Shown: piece by piece, positions 53,630 through 62,140 of the stretch
Position numbering within the stretch: the first letter of the stretch is position 1
How the letters are laid out: every line of letters starts with the position of its first letter
Assembly: GCF_000981585.1 (NCBI RefSeq)
Contig: NZ_LN831776.1
Coordinates: 3,827,187-3,891,186 of the forward strand
Reading direction: 5' to 3'
DNA length: 64,000 nucleotides
Source of the DNA: Paenibacillus riograndensis SBR5
GTDB lineage: Bacteria; Bacillota; Bacilli; Paenibacillales; Paenibacillaceae
The notes under the pieces: generated by a model
What the model was told of the DNA's origin: nothing
Seen by the model: the letters and a program-made list of their open reading frames with translations, nothing else
Database searches by the model: none
Made by a program: the position numbers and the translations under genes

Positions 53630-54670
53630 ATGCCAACCGCAATACAAGCTGCGATCCGATCTGTTCAGGAGCTGGAAGACCGGCTGGCCCGTCCGTCTGC
53701 CGCACTGCTGGAGGAGCTCGCCCGGGTCGATGGAGATATTATGCTGCTTGGAGTAGGCGGCAAAATGGGGCCGAGCCTGGCCAGGCTGGCGGTAAATGCA
53801 ATCCGGGAGGCTGGCCTGGACAAGAAGGTAATCGGCGTTTCCCGCTTCTCAAACGATGCTTTGAAGCAGGAGCTGCTTGAAGCCGGAGTGGAGATTATCT
53901 CTGCGGATTTGTCTGACGACAGCGCGCTGCAGGCACTCCCTGAAACGAAGAATATCCTTTACATGGCCGGCAATAAATTCGGCACAACGGGGAATGAGCA
54001 TTTCACATGGATGATGAATGCCTACCTGCCGGGGCGCGTCGCGGAACGTTTCCGCAATTCACGGATTGTAGTGTTCTCAACAGGCAATGTCTACCCGCTC
54101 ACGCCGGTAGGCCAAGGCGGTGCAACGGAGCGGACCTCCCCGAATGCGAACGGGGAGTATGGGCAGTCCTGTCTGGGCCGTGAACGGATCTTCGAGCATT
54201 TCTCCCATAAGAACGGGACCCCGATGTTCATCTACCGGCTGAATTATGCCATAGACCTGCGTTATGGCGTTTTGCTTGAGCTGGCGAGATCTGTCAAGGA
54301 ACAGCGGCCGATCGATATCACCATGGGGCACGCCAATGTGATTTGGCAGGGGGATGCCAACGAGCTGGCCCTGCGCGCGCTGCTCCGCTGCAGCTCGCCG
54401 CCGAATGTCATGAACATTACCGGACCGGAGACGATATCGCTGCGCTGGGCTGCAACGGAAATCGGCCGGAGGCTGGGTGTGGAACCGGAATTCACGGGTG
54501 AAGAAGCGCCCAATGCCCTGTTGAGCAACGCATCCAAAGCGGCAGCTTCCTTCGGTTATCCGCAGGTAACACTCGCCCAGATGATTGATTGGGTCGCCGA
54601 ATGGGTTCGTCTGGACGGCGCAACCTGGAACAAGCCGACGCATTTTCAGGAACGGGAGGGCAAATATTAA
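53630..54670 (+). CDS. NAD-dependent epimerase/dehydratase-like protein with altered catalytic Lys
   Basis: 346 residues from ATG 53630 (SD AAAGGAG). Extended-SDR Rossmann fold: IMLLGVGGKMGPSLARLAVN, IVVFSTGNVYPLTP, FIYRLNYAIDLRYGVL, NITGPETISLRWAATEIGRR. In the active-site YxxxK position the sequence is EYGQSCLGRERI, with Cys where Lys is expected. It may therefore be a non-enzymatic or mechanistically altered member. Its stop overlaps the next start (TAATG), so it is translationally coupled to the DapA-like aldolase. Confidence 0.8.
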   Translation: MPTAIQAAIRSVQELEDRLARPSAALLEELARVDGDIMLLGVGGKMGPSLARLAVNAIREAGLDKKVIGVSRFSNDALKQELLEAGVEIISADLSDDSALQALPETKNILYMAGNKFGTTGNEHFTWMMNAYLPGRVAERFRNSRIVVFSTGNVYPLTPVGQGGATERTSPNANGEYGQSCLGRERIFEHFSHKNGTPMFIYRLNYAIDLRYGVLLELARSVKEQRPIDITMGHANVIWQGDANELALRALLRCSSPPNVMNITGPETISLRWAATEIGRRLGVEPEFTGEEAPNALLSNASKAAASFGYPQVTLAQMIDWVAEWVRLDGATWNKPTHFQEREGKY

Positions 54671-55740
54671 TGGGAGTTACAAGAAAACCTTTAACGCCGG
54701 AGCTGAATGAAGCGCTGCATGAGGGCCTGGCAATTCCGGCACATCCCCTGGCCCTGACAGCCGGGCGCAAGCTGGATGAACGCCGTCAGCGGGCGTTGAC
54801 CCGTTACTATTTGTCCTCCGGGGCAGGCGGAATTGCCGTGGCGGTGCATTCCACGCAATTCGAAATCCGCAATCCGGAGATCGGGCTGCTGGAGCCGGTG
54901 CTCAGGCTGGCGGCGGAAGAAGTGGAGCGTGCGGGTGTGGACCGGCCTTTTCTGAAGGTCGCCGGCATATGCGGCGGTATGGAGCAGGCTGTCCTGGAAG
55001 CGCAGCTCGCGGCAAGTCTGGGCTACGAAGCAGGACTACTGAGTATGGGCGGGCTGCAGCACTGTAGCGAAGAGGAACTGCTGGAACGCACACGCAGAGT
55101 CGCGGATGTGATTCCCGTATTCGGTTTTTATCTGCAGCCATCCGTTGGCGGCCGGATCTTAAGCTTTGACTTTTGGCGGGAATTTGCGGAGATTGAAGGG
55201 GTTATTGCGATCAAAATGGCACCGTTCAACCGTTATCAGAGCCTGGATGTGGTCAGGGCCGTGATGGAATCCAGCCGCTGCGGGGAAATCGCACTCTATA
55301 CCGGCAATGATGATAATATCGTTACAGATTTGCTCACCACTTACCGCTTTATGGTGAATGGCGAGCCGGTGGAGAAAAAAATCGTCGGCGGGCTCCTCGG
55401 CCACTGGGCAGTCTGGACCAGCAAAGCGGTTCAGCTTCTAAGCGAGATCAAAAAAATCCGCAACGATGCCTCTCTGGCGGCAAGCTGGCTGACCCTCGGC
55501 GCCGAAGTGACGGACAGCAACGCGGCGCTGTTTGATCCGGCCCATAATTTTCACGGCTGCATACCAGGCATTCATGAGGCGCTGCGCCGGCAGGGACTGC
55601 TTGAAGGCTTGTGGTGCCTGAATCCGGAGGAGCAGCTTTCGCCCGGACAGCTGGAAGAGATCAGCAGAGTGAGCAGGGATTACCCTCATCTCGTTGATAA
55701 TGATTTTGTGGCAGCGCATTTAGAGGAGTGGCTCCAGTAA
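54670..55740 (+). CDS. DapA/NanA superfamily aldolase or dehydratase
   Basis: 356 residues from ATG 54670, longer than the usual ~300. Class I aldolase residues: Schiff-base Lys in GVIAIKMAPFNRYQSL (about residue 182) and Tyr in VFGFYLQPSVGG (about 157). N-terminal LTPELNEALHEGLAIPAHPL and AGGIAVAVHSTQFEI replace the usual DapA pyruvate-binding loop, so the substrate differs from dihydrodipicolinate synthase. Probably cleaves or dehydrates a 2-keto-3-deoxy sugar acid. Last gene of the cluster, followed by a strong terminator. Confidence 0.85.
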   Translation: MGVTRKPLTPELNEALHEGLAIPAHPLALTAGRKLDERRQRALTRYYLSSGAGGIAVAVHSTQFEIRNPEIGLLEPVLRLAAEEVERAGVDRPFLKVAGICGGMEQAVLEAQLAASLGYEAGLLSMGGLQHCSEEELLERTRRVADVIPVFGFYLQPSVGGRILSFDFWREFAEIEGVIAIKMAPFNRYQSLDVVRAVMESSRCGEIALYTGNDDNIVTDLLTTYRFMVNGEPVEKKIVGGLLGHWAVWTSKAVQLLSEIKKIRNDASLAASWLTLGAEVTDSNAALFDPAHNFHGCIPGIHEALRRQGLLEGLWCLNPEEQLSPGQLEEISRVSRDYPHLVDNDFVAAHLEEWLQ

Positions 55741-55774
55741 AATAGAATTGCTAATGCACAGCCGGACACCATTA

Positions 55775-55828
55775 GCACAGAATCTTTGATTAGCCCGGAT
55801 GGGCAGCAAAGATTCTGTGCTTTTTTTT
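55775..55828 (+). terminator. Strong terminator ending the sugar-acid cluster
   Basis: GCACAGAATCTTTG pairs perfectly with CAAAGATTCTGTGC, followed by eight T residues. Confidence 0.95.
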
Positions 55829-55887
55829 GATAAATAGGACTGTGCTGTTTAAGTACCCTTCTGTTGTTCGAACAACATATATTCAGC

Positions 55888-56451
55888 TCAATTGCGGTAC
55901 AGCTCCAGACCGTTCATTACATAGGGACGCACAATGTCTACAAGTAAATCGGGCCGGTCATTTTCCCCAGCGGTTAACCAGTCATGCGCCGCGCCATGGA
56001 TCGCTGAGCCAGTCATTGCCGAAACAATCCTTGCATGCCGGTGGACATCCCCTTTCATGAATATGCTTTCAATGATTTGCCGCAGCATCTTCTTTATCTT
56101 CGAATCCACAAGGGTAGCAATGGATTTGGAATCCATTCTGCATATCTGATAAAAATCCACGATGTAGCGGTAGGTCATCAAGATCAACTGACTGCATGTT
56201 TCATCTGTAAACTCTTGTGCATTCGCCACTTGTCCGGGAATCATCTTGAGAAAAGCCTGTTCTATGATTTCATCCAGCAGGGCATATTTATCTTCATAAT
56301 GGGCATAGAAGGTGGCACGGTTAATGGTTGCTCTCTGTGCGATATCTTTTATGGTTATGGCATCAAATCCTTTATGCTGCAGCAGCTCCCTGAAGGCTTC
56401 TCTTATTAATTGTCGTGTACGAAAAACCCTTGGATCTTCCTGATTTACCAT
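55888..56451 (-). CDS. TetR/AcrR regulator (paralogue of the one at 22.6 kb)
   Basis: 187 residues from ATG 56451 (SD AAGGGGATGGAG); the frame extends further upstream without an SD. DNA-binding domain VFRTRQLIREAFRELLQHKG, FDAITIKDIAQRATINRATF, YAHYEDKYALLDEI is nearly the same as in the TetR at 22633-23226, and the C-terminus shares YVMNGLEL. Divergent to a ketopantoate-reductase-like gene. Two copies of the motif seen at the 22-kb locus lie in between, implying common or cross-regulation. Confidence 0.92.
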   Translation of the reverse strand: MVNQEDPRVFRTRQLIREAFRELLQHKGFDAITIKDIAQRATINRATFYAHYEDKYALLDEIIEQAFLKMIPGQVANAQEFTDETCSQLILMTYRYIVDFYQICRMDSKSIATLVDSKIKKMLRQIIESIFMKGDVHRHARIVSAMTGSAIHGAAHDWLTAGENDRPDLLVDIVRPYVMNGLELYRN

Positions 56452-56490
56452 ATCTCCATCCCCTTTTAAAACATCAATTAACATCATCTG

Positions 56491-56500
56491 TTGTTTAAGC
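56491..56500. promoter_or_regulatory. Candidate TetR half-operator
   Basis: TTGTTTAAGC, identical to ten bases of the site at 22507-22519. It lies upstream of the preferred TetR start 56451, which supports that start. Confidence 0.35.
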
Positions 56501-56565
56501 GGCATTTCACTCCATCTACCGATTGTAATCGCAAGAATAGCGTTCTATTATCATATCGAACAGAT

Positions 56566-56579
56566 GTTGCTTAGACAAC
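56566..56579. promoter_or_regulatory. Candidate TetR operator
   Basis: GTTGCTTAGACAAC, a near-perfect palindrome matching GTTGCATAGGCAAC at 22582-22595. About 34 bp before the oxidoreductase start. Confidence 0.6.
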
Positions 56580-56612
56580 CTAAGACTAATTTGTTGAAAA
56601 GGAAGGATCATA

Positions 56613-57509
56613 TTGAACATTAAACAAAACCGTATTTTGATTTTTGGCGCCGGGGTGATTGGCAGCGTATACGCGCTTAGATTCGCACAGTCAGGGCTGG
56701 ACGTTACATTGCTGGCCCGGGGAAAAAGGCTGGAAACACTTCAACGAAATGGACTGCGATACAATGATAATGGAGCGGTACAACAAATATCGGTTAGGAC
56801 GATAGAAAAGCTTGTAAACGACGACATCTATGATTTCATCTTTGTTCCTGTACGGTATGATCAGGCAGAATCTGCCCTGTCGGCGATCAAAAATAATCAG
56901 AGCCAAACAATAATCACTTTAACCAACACCGTTGGTTACGACTCCTGGCTTAAAATCGTCGGTGACCGGTTGCTTCCGGGATTCCCGGGTGCAGGCGGTG
57001 ACATCAAAGATGATGTTCTTTACGCCCAGTTCGGTTCTGAAACCTGGCAAGGAACTATTTTTGGCGAAATAAATGGCCAAGTGACCGAAAGAGTGAAAGA
57101 GCTTGCCGCCATATTGGAAACAGCGGGTTTGCATTATGAAATACTTCACAACATTCAAGCATTCCATGTTTCGCATGCAGCGCTCGCTGCAGTTAACAAG
57201 CATTTCTATGCGAATGACGGGATGGTGGATATTACGGCTGCAAGAAGTGAAGTCATCCTAAGCAAGCTCGCTGCAGATGTTAAGCAAAATATTCGCCTGG
57301 TAGAGCAAGCGGGAATTCCGGTAATTCCGCCTGAAACGAAGGCGATGGGGGAGTGGCCTGACGAAGATATTATTTCACACTACCGCCAGATGCTAAGCAA
57401 TGACTTCATCATTGATGTTAAGCTCGGAAACCATGCTGTCAGCGCAAAACCAGAAATACTGCTCTTAGATGAGGTGTTTCATAAAACGATGACCCGGTTA
57501 GCACAATAA
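56613..57509 (+). CDS. Ketopantoate reductase family (ApbA/PanE-like) oxidoreductase
   Basis: 298 residues from TTG 56613 (SD AAGGAAGG). N-terminal NADP-binding loop ILIFGAGVIGSVYALRFAQS, VTLLARGKRLETLQ, then VPVRYDQAESALSAI and TLTNTVGYDSWLKI; C-terminal helical domain. The catalytic Lys/Glu pattern of true PanE is not clear, so it is more likely a general 2-keto-acid/alcohol reductase under TetR control than the pantothenate enzyme. Divergent to its probable TetR regulator. Confidence 0.85.
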   Translation: MNIKQNRILIFGAGVIGSVYALRFAQSGLDVTLLARGKRLETLQRNGLRYNDNGAVQQISVRTIEKLVNDDIYDFIFVPVRYDQAESALSAIKNNQSQTIITLTNTVGYDSWLKIVGDRLLPGFPGAGGDIKDDVLYAQFGSETWQGTIFGEINGQVTERVKELAAILETAGLHYEILHNIQAFHVSHAALAAVNKHFYANDGMVDITAARSEVILSKLAADVKQNIRLVEQAGIPVIPPETKAMGEWPDEDIISHYRQMLSNDFIIDVKLGNHAVSAKPEILLLDEVFHKTMTRLAQ

Positions 57510-57560
57510 AAACAGCGGCAGTCTGCAACTTGTTTATCAAGTCCCAGTCTGCCGCTGTTT
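57510..57560. terminator. Bidirectional terminator between reductase and CGTase
   Basis: AAACAGCGGCAG pairs with CTGCCGCTGTTT, with an inner ACTTG/CAAGT stem. Serves both convergent genes. Confidence 0.85.
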
Positions 57561-57573
57561 CATTTACAACAAT

Positions 57574-59721
57574 TTAGTTCTGCCAGTCAACCGCCACCAT
57601 ACCAACGCCGCTGGTTGGGGAGGTATACGTATGGTTGCTGCCGCCTTCCCAGGTAACCGTAGTGCCGTTCGATTTGATTAGCTTGAATTGCAGAGGCGTA
57701 CCAGCCGGTACACTGACATCGTAGTACCATGTCGGGTAGGTTTCTTCAACTACGTTGTACATAGGGCCGATTGCATCAGAAGTGCTCCAGGCACCCAGCT
57801 CGGCTACATTGCCGACCAGATACACGTTTGATCCAAGGCTTGTGGTCGCGTTGTTGACTTTAAAGCGTACGGTGACCTGATCAGCAGTCAATACATTGAA
57901 ATTGCTGAATGCATTGCTTGTTGTACTGGAAGCTGTGGTTACTTTTACTGTTGTCTTGCCAGCTGCAACATTTGGAATTTTTACTTTGATCTCGGAGTCT
58001 TCCCAGCTCACAATGTTCGAACCGGTGACAGCGGTAGTTCCGAAATACACTGTTCCCGCACTGCTGCCAAAGCCTTGTCCGTCAATCGTTACTGTGTTGC
58101 CCGGTTTGCCCATCGTCGGTCCGACATTTGCAACGGACGGTGTTGATGCAGGGGCTGTAGACTGCCAAACCGCCGTTCCTCCAGCCGCAAGCGTGAAGTT
58201 GGTGACGGAGCCGCCGCTGCCGACGGAAATTGAGTTGCCATTTAACAATCCGCCCAACACATCTGTGTAGTTGCCTGCAGGCAGCGAAGATAACAGATTC
58301 GTAATCGGATACGGTGTGGATGTATTGCGGTTGATGGCTACAAGAGCGACGCTGTTGCCGAATTTACGTTCATAAATATACACATCGTTGTTGACCCAGC
58401 GCTGTGTGGTCGTGCCGTAAGCAATTGCAGGATTGGACTTGCGCAGCGGAGCCAGAGCTTTGATCAGCTTGTAAGCAGTTGTGTTGGTATTAAATCCTGT
58501 CATCATTGCCCGGTTATACGGATCGCCGACGCCGGTCATGTACTGCTCGGTACCATAATAAATGGCCGGTACACCCCGGGAAGTAAGGGTGAGCGCCAGC
58601 GCCTGCTCCGTCGGCCGTGTGCTGGAGCCGGCTGCCTGGAAGCGGTCCATATCATGATTGTCGATGAACGTAACCATATTATGAATGTAATTATAGCTGG
58701 AGGCTGTAGATTCCAGCACAGAGTTGAGATCAGTCATCGTTTCCGATTTGTCCTTAAATACTTCGCGGACTTCCTGAGCGTATGCGAAGTCAAGAAGGTT
58801 CATGCCACTGTTGTTGGCAAATTTGACATTGTCCGGACTGGTTTCGTCTGGACCAAGGAACCATTCACCGAAGGTGAAAACCGGATGACTGCTGCTGTAC
58901 ATGGAAGAGGCCAGGCTTTTTTGCCAGCCGAACGGCATATGTTTCACCGCATCGAACCGGATGCCGTCTACACCCAGGCCAAGCCAAAGATCAATGGCTT
59001 CTTTAAAATATTTGTCGATCGTGTTGTTGTTTTGATTGATATCCGCCAGATCATACAGATTCCGGTAAATGCCGTCTTCAATGGTGGAAAAATCCGTACC
59101 TCCTTTGTGATGGAACAAACCGTTGGAGTCATTGGTGTAGTTGCCGAGCAGCGTTCCATTATTATACAGCGCGCCGTTCTCAGCAAAGCTTGGGTCTGTG
59201 AAGGAAGCCGGGCTGGTGTGGTTGGGAGCAAAGTCGATAATGACTTTGATGTTATTCGCATGTGCTGTGGAGATCAGGTTTTGAAAATCGGTAAAACTTC
59301 CGAAGGCGGCATTGGTTTTTTTGAAATCCCTCGGCCAATAGCCGTGGTAGGACGTGTTGTTCACACCGGAATAATTAACGACAGAAGTGATGTTCTCCAC
59401 CGGCTGGGAAATCCAGATCGCAGTAACTCCCATACCGGTCAGGTACCCGTCGTTGATTTTATTGATGATTCCCTTCCAGTCGCCGCCGAAATACAGCTTC
59501 ATATTGGAATGATCGCTGCTGAAGGCGGCTCCTGTCGGGTTATTGGCCGGATTACCGTCCACAAACCGGTCGGTCACAATCTGGTAAATGACATCAGTGC
59601 TGTAATTAACCTTGTTATTTACGCTTGTAGCCGGATCAGCCAGTGCCGGCACAGCGGCACCAAGAACCATACTAAGCGAAAGCGATAGGACAGCCGCAGC
59701 CTTATAATGCGATTTCATCAT
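57574..59721 (-). CDS. cgt: Cyclodextrin glucanotransferase (GH13)
   Basis: 715 residues, normal CGTase length. Signal peptide 1-28 (cleavage near ALA-DP). Domains A/B/C (about 30-520) hold the nucleophile Asp in [10 protein letters not shown] (~255), acid/base Glu in FGEWFLG (~287), stabiliser Asp in [10 protein letters not shown] (~355), and the central aromatic Tyr in [10 protein letters not shown] that shapes cyclisation. Domain D is an IPT/TIG fold ([20 protein letters not shown]), domain E a CBM20 starch-binding module ([20 protein letters not shown]). Five domains with DE tail distinguish it from alpha-amylase. Secreted; converts starch to cyclodextrins. SD GGGAG. A cre-like site upstream suggests carbon catabolite control. 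Confidence 0.95.
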   Translation of the reverse strand: MMKSHYKAAAVLSLSLSMVLGAAVPALADPATSVNNKVNYSTDVIYQIVTDRFVDGNPANNPTGAAFSSDHSNMKLYFGGDWKGIINKINDGYLTGMGVTAIWISQPVENITSVVNYSGVNNTSYHGYWPRDFKKTNAAFGSFTDFQNLISTAHANNIKVIIDFAPNHTSPASFTDPSFAENGALYNNGTLLGNYTNDSNGLFHHKGGTDFSTIEDGIYRNLYDLADINQNNNTIDKYFKEAIDLWLGLGVDGIRFDAVKHMPFGWQKSLASSMYSSSHPVFTFGEWFLGPDETSPDNVKFANNSGMNLLDFAYAQEVREVFKDKSETMTDLNSVLESTASSYNYIHNMVTFIDNHDMDRFQAAGSSTRPTEQALALTLTSRGVPAIYYGTEQYMTGVGDPYNRAMMTGFNTNTTAYKLIKALAPLRKSNPAIAYGTTTQRWVNNDVYIYERKFGNSVALVAINRNTSTPYPITNLLSSLPAGNYTDVLGGLLNGNSISVGSGGSVTNFTLAAGGTAVWQSTAPASTPSVANVGPTMGKPGNTVTIDGQGFGSSAGTVYFGTTAVTGSNIVSWEDSEIKVKIPNVAAGKTTVKVTTASSTTSNAFSNFNVLTADQVTVRFKVNNATTSLGSNVYLVGNVAELGAWSTSDAIGPMYNVVEETYPTWYYDVSVPAGTPLQFKLIKSNGTTVTWEGGSNHTYTSPTSGVGMVAVDWQN

Positions 59722-59825
59722 TCAACTCTCCCTTCAAATGTCACGCAGATGTTTGAATTTTGAGCCTGCTCAGCATGCTGGCAAGCGGGTGCGCAACCGC
59801 TGGAGCAACTTCGCAGATTCAGATT

Positions 59826-59840
59826 TTAAAACGCTTTCAA
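59826..59840 (-). promoter_or_regulatory. cre-like site (CcpA) upstream of CGTase
   Basis: On the minus strand TTGAAAGCGTTTTAA fits the cre consensus WTGNAANCGNWNNCW with one mismatch, about 105 bp before the start codon. Suggests glucose repression. Confidence 0.5.
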
Positions 59841-60469
59841 CTTGCTTATGCAAGATCTGCCCGTTAAGAACTGCCTTATGCAGGGAAGGAAAATATTCCA
59901 AAGACGGATAGCAGCTAACTACGGGTTGTCCAATCCTGCTGCGTTGAAATTTTGGTGGAATCTATTACATGAAATACAGAAAACCGGTTTCCCTACCAAA
60001 AATAACACTGTTAATTAGAACAAGTCAATACCTTAAATGGAAAAAAATGAAGTAAAATTATAGGATATATAATTAGTACTAAAAAAGTAGGAACGGAGTA
60101 ATGCACTCCCATCTGGAGGCTGACGCCAATGCGAATCTTTTAAATTAGCTAAGAACTAGCATTCTGTTACACTGTCTGCAGCAGCAGACTAATAAATCGG
60201 TAGAAAAACTCATTCTATTGCACTATGTACATTAGAGTTTTCTGGAAAAGCTGGTTTTGATGCCCTTCTCGCAGAATGAGAAACTGGAATTTCAGACACT
60301 TGCATACAAAATAGAACTTGACTTGTAGTGGGGGAATTGATTTATAATAACATTATGATAATAACAAAAAGGTAATATCATAACGTTAAAAACATACCTA
60401 GTAAAAGCTAAGTGATAATAACAATCTATATAAAGCGAACTTGAAAAAGTAACAAAAGGAGAAAGGGAT
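59841..60469. other. AT-rich gene-free stretch
   Basis: The far-upstream CGTase region followed by ~500 bp with no ORF of interest. Several ATAATAAC-type runs at 60350-60420 look like promoter-like AT tracts but show no clear -35/-10 pair. Confidence 0.4.
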
Positions 60470-60600
60470 GGAGGGGAAGTTTGGAACTGTAGGAGCGGTA
60501 GCGTCCGCCTTTGTCTGCGGATTTCCACCGCGAACAGCGGTATACAATCAAGAAATCTGTAGACAACAGCGGCCGGAAGTCCAAACATTCTCCGGAGTCC
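60470..60600. repeat. Structured intergenic element with imperfect inverted arms
   Basis: Arms around GTTTGGA (60480-60486) and TCCAAAC (60580-60586) extend imperfectly for ~30 nt each. Inside are hairpins GAGCGG-TAGCGT-CCGC and CCGC-GAACA-GCGG. Much more GC-rich than its surroundings and non-coding. Resembles a REP/MITE-like repeat or structured RNA. Confidence 0.45.
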
Positions 60601-60630
60601 CAACGAAGTTCCTAATGTAAAGATCTTAAG

Positions 60631-60651
60631 TTCACTCTATATAGGTGATAA
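60631..60651. promoter_or_regulatory. Candidate NrtR-type operator
   Basis: An imperfect palindrome centred on CTATATAG (60637-60644), flanked by TTCACT on the left and GTGATAA on the right, ~36 bp before the NUDIX/NrtR start. Likely overlaps the promoter, as expected for an autoregulator. Confidence 0.4.
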
Positions 60652-60686
60652 TGATTCACAAGAATATAACCCAAAGGAGATTTCAC

Positions 60687-61592
60687 ATGCCCAAAAAACC
60701 GGTCACTGACCGCAACGGCTTAACTGAGGAACAATTTCTGCAGGCCTATGATGCCGGGATGTATGAACGTCCGTCCGTTACTGTCGATATGCTGATCTTC
60801 ACGGTGATGGAGCAGGAGCAGGACAATTACCGCAAGCTGTCGGAGAAATCATTGCAGCTCCTGATGATCCAGCGCGGGGAACACCCGTATCTTGGCCAAT
60901 GGGCGCTCCCCGGGGGATTCGTCGGTGTAGATGAGAGTCTGGAGGACGCCGCCCTCCGGGAGCTGTACAGTGAGACGAATATCGATAATGTCTATATGGA
61001 GCAGCTGTATACCTGGGGAGATGTGGGCCGTGATCCGCGTATGCGCGTAATCAGCAGCTCATATATCGCGCTGGTTGACCGCAAGACGCTTGATGTGCAG
61101 GCTGGCGATGATGCTGCAGATGCGGGCTGGTTCGAGGTCACGTATGATGTGCTGGAATCCGGCCGCAGGGAGCTGGCGGAAGGTTACATGGAGGAGCAAA
61201 AGATTCGCATCACCTTGCAGAAGGAGGATGTTGAGCTTACAGGTGTAGTCACTATTACCGAAACCGTCCAAGGGCATGTCCGGCGCGTCCGGCGGGAGAT
61301 TGCCGAGAATCACGGCTTCGCCTTTGATCACCTGAAGATGATCCAATATGCGATAGAACGCCTGCGGGGCAAGGTGGAATATACCGATATTATTTTCAAT
61401 CTGATGCCGCCGCTGTTCACCCTGTCCGAGCTTCAGCGGGTCTACGAAATTATCCTTGGCAGAGAGCTGCTGGCTCCGGCATTCCGCCGCAAAATTGCCG
61501 ATAGTGTAACTGAAACTGAAGAATTCACCAAAGACGCGGGCCACCGCCCTTCGAAGCTGTACCGGTACAGAGCGGACAAGGGCTCCCGGTAA
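60687..61592 (+). CDS. NrtR-type NUDIX transcriptional regulator (ADP-ribose sensor)
   Basis: 301 residues from ATG 60687 (SD AAAGGAG; an in-frame ATG at 60645 lacks one). NUDIX domain about 30-170 (MIQRGEHPYLGQWALPGGFV, then a partly degenerate Nudix box ESLEDAALRELYSETNI, where GU is NI and EE is SE). Winged-helix C-terminus: FDHLKMIQYAIERLRGKVEY, PPLFTLSELQRVYEIILGRE, FRRKIADSVTETEEF, RPSKLYRY, which match the NrtR family closely. NrtR proteins bind ADP-ribose and repress NAD biosynthesis or salvage genes. Here it heads an operon with NADAR and PARG-like genes, so it probably controls ADP-ribose processing. Confidence 0.88.
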   Translation: MPKKPVTDRNGLTEEQFLQAYDAGMYERPSVTVDMLIFTVMEQEQDNYRKLSEKSLQLLMIQRGEHPYLGQWALPGGFVGVDESLEDAALRELYSETNIDNVYMEQLYTWGDVGRDPRMRVISSSYIALVDRKTLDVQAGDDAADAGWFEVTYDVLESGRRELAEGYMEEQKIRITLQKEDVELTGVVTITETVQGHVRRVRREIAENHGFAFDHLKMIQYAIERLRGKVEYTDIIFNLMPPLFTLSELQRVYEIILGRELLAPAFRRKIADSVTETEEFTKDAGHRPSKLYRYRADKGSR

Positions 61593-61625
61593 ATTTTCGA
61601 ATGAACACAGAACGGAGAGTTTCCT

Positions 61626-62102
61626 ATGGAGAAATTTACTTACTTTTACCGCAGCGGTTCGCCGTTTTCCCAATGGTACCCTTGCTATTTTACAGTCGAT
61701 GAGCATACCTTCAACTGTGCAGAACAATACATGATGTATGCCAAGGCGCTGCTATTCAGGGATGAAGAAACCGCCATGCAGATCCTGCGGGCCAGAACAC
61801 CCCGTACGCAAAAAGAGCTGGGACGCAAAGTCAGCGGCTTCAATGACACTGAGTGGAAAAATCACTGCCGGGATATTGTATATCAGGGGAACCGGGAAAA
61901 ATTTCTGCAGAATGAAGAACTGCTGCAGCAGCTGCTCGATACTAAGGGAACTACCTTGGTGGAGGCCAGTCCGACGGACCGGATCTGGGGTGTGGGCCTC
62001 ACAGAAGACGACCCCCGAATCCGCAGCAGAAGCAGCTGGAGGGGCAGCAATTGGCTGGGGGAAGTGCTGACGAAGCTGCGTGACGATCTGTTGCAGGAAT
62101 AA
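61626..62102 (+). CDS. NADAR family protein (YbiA-like, ADP-ribose-linked N-glycosidase)
   Basis: 158 residues. NADAR motifs FSQWYPCYFTVDEHTFNCAE, QYMMYAKALLFRDEE, DTEWKNHCRDIVYQGNREKF, SPTDRIWGVGLTEDD and SSWRGSNWLGEVL. The family includes riboflavin-intermediate glycosidases and the DarG1-type enzymes that remove ADP-ribose from guanine in DNA. The neighbourhood (NrtR-type regulator and PARG) argues for the ADP-ribose branch. Cytoplasmic. SD GGAG, 33 bp after the regulator. Confidence 0.9.
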   Translation: MEKFTYFYRSGSPFSQWYPCYFTVDEHTFNCAEQYMMYAKALLFRDEETAMQILRARTPRTQKELGRKVSGFNDTEWKNHCRDIVYQGNREKFLQNEELLQQLLDTKGTTLVEASPTDRIWGVGLTEDDPRIRSRSSWRGSNWLGEVLTKLRDDLLQE

Positions 62103-62140
62103 ACAAACCCGGGATAAACCGGAGCAAGGAGTGGATATCA

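Noticed and set aside
58654..59688. 344-codon plus-strand ORF opposite CGTase
   Set aside because: Mirror of a highly conserved enzyme; no initiation signal.
60646..60660. Possible Fur box before the NUDIX gene
   Set aside because: Matches the 7-1-7 consensus only in part and overlaps a better palindrome explained by NrtR-type control; no iron genes adjacent.
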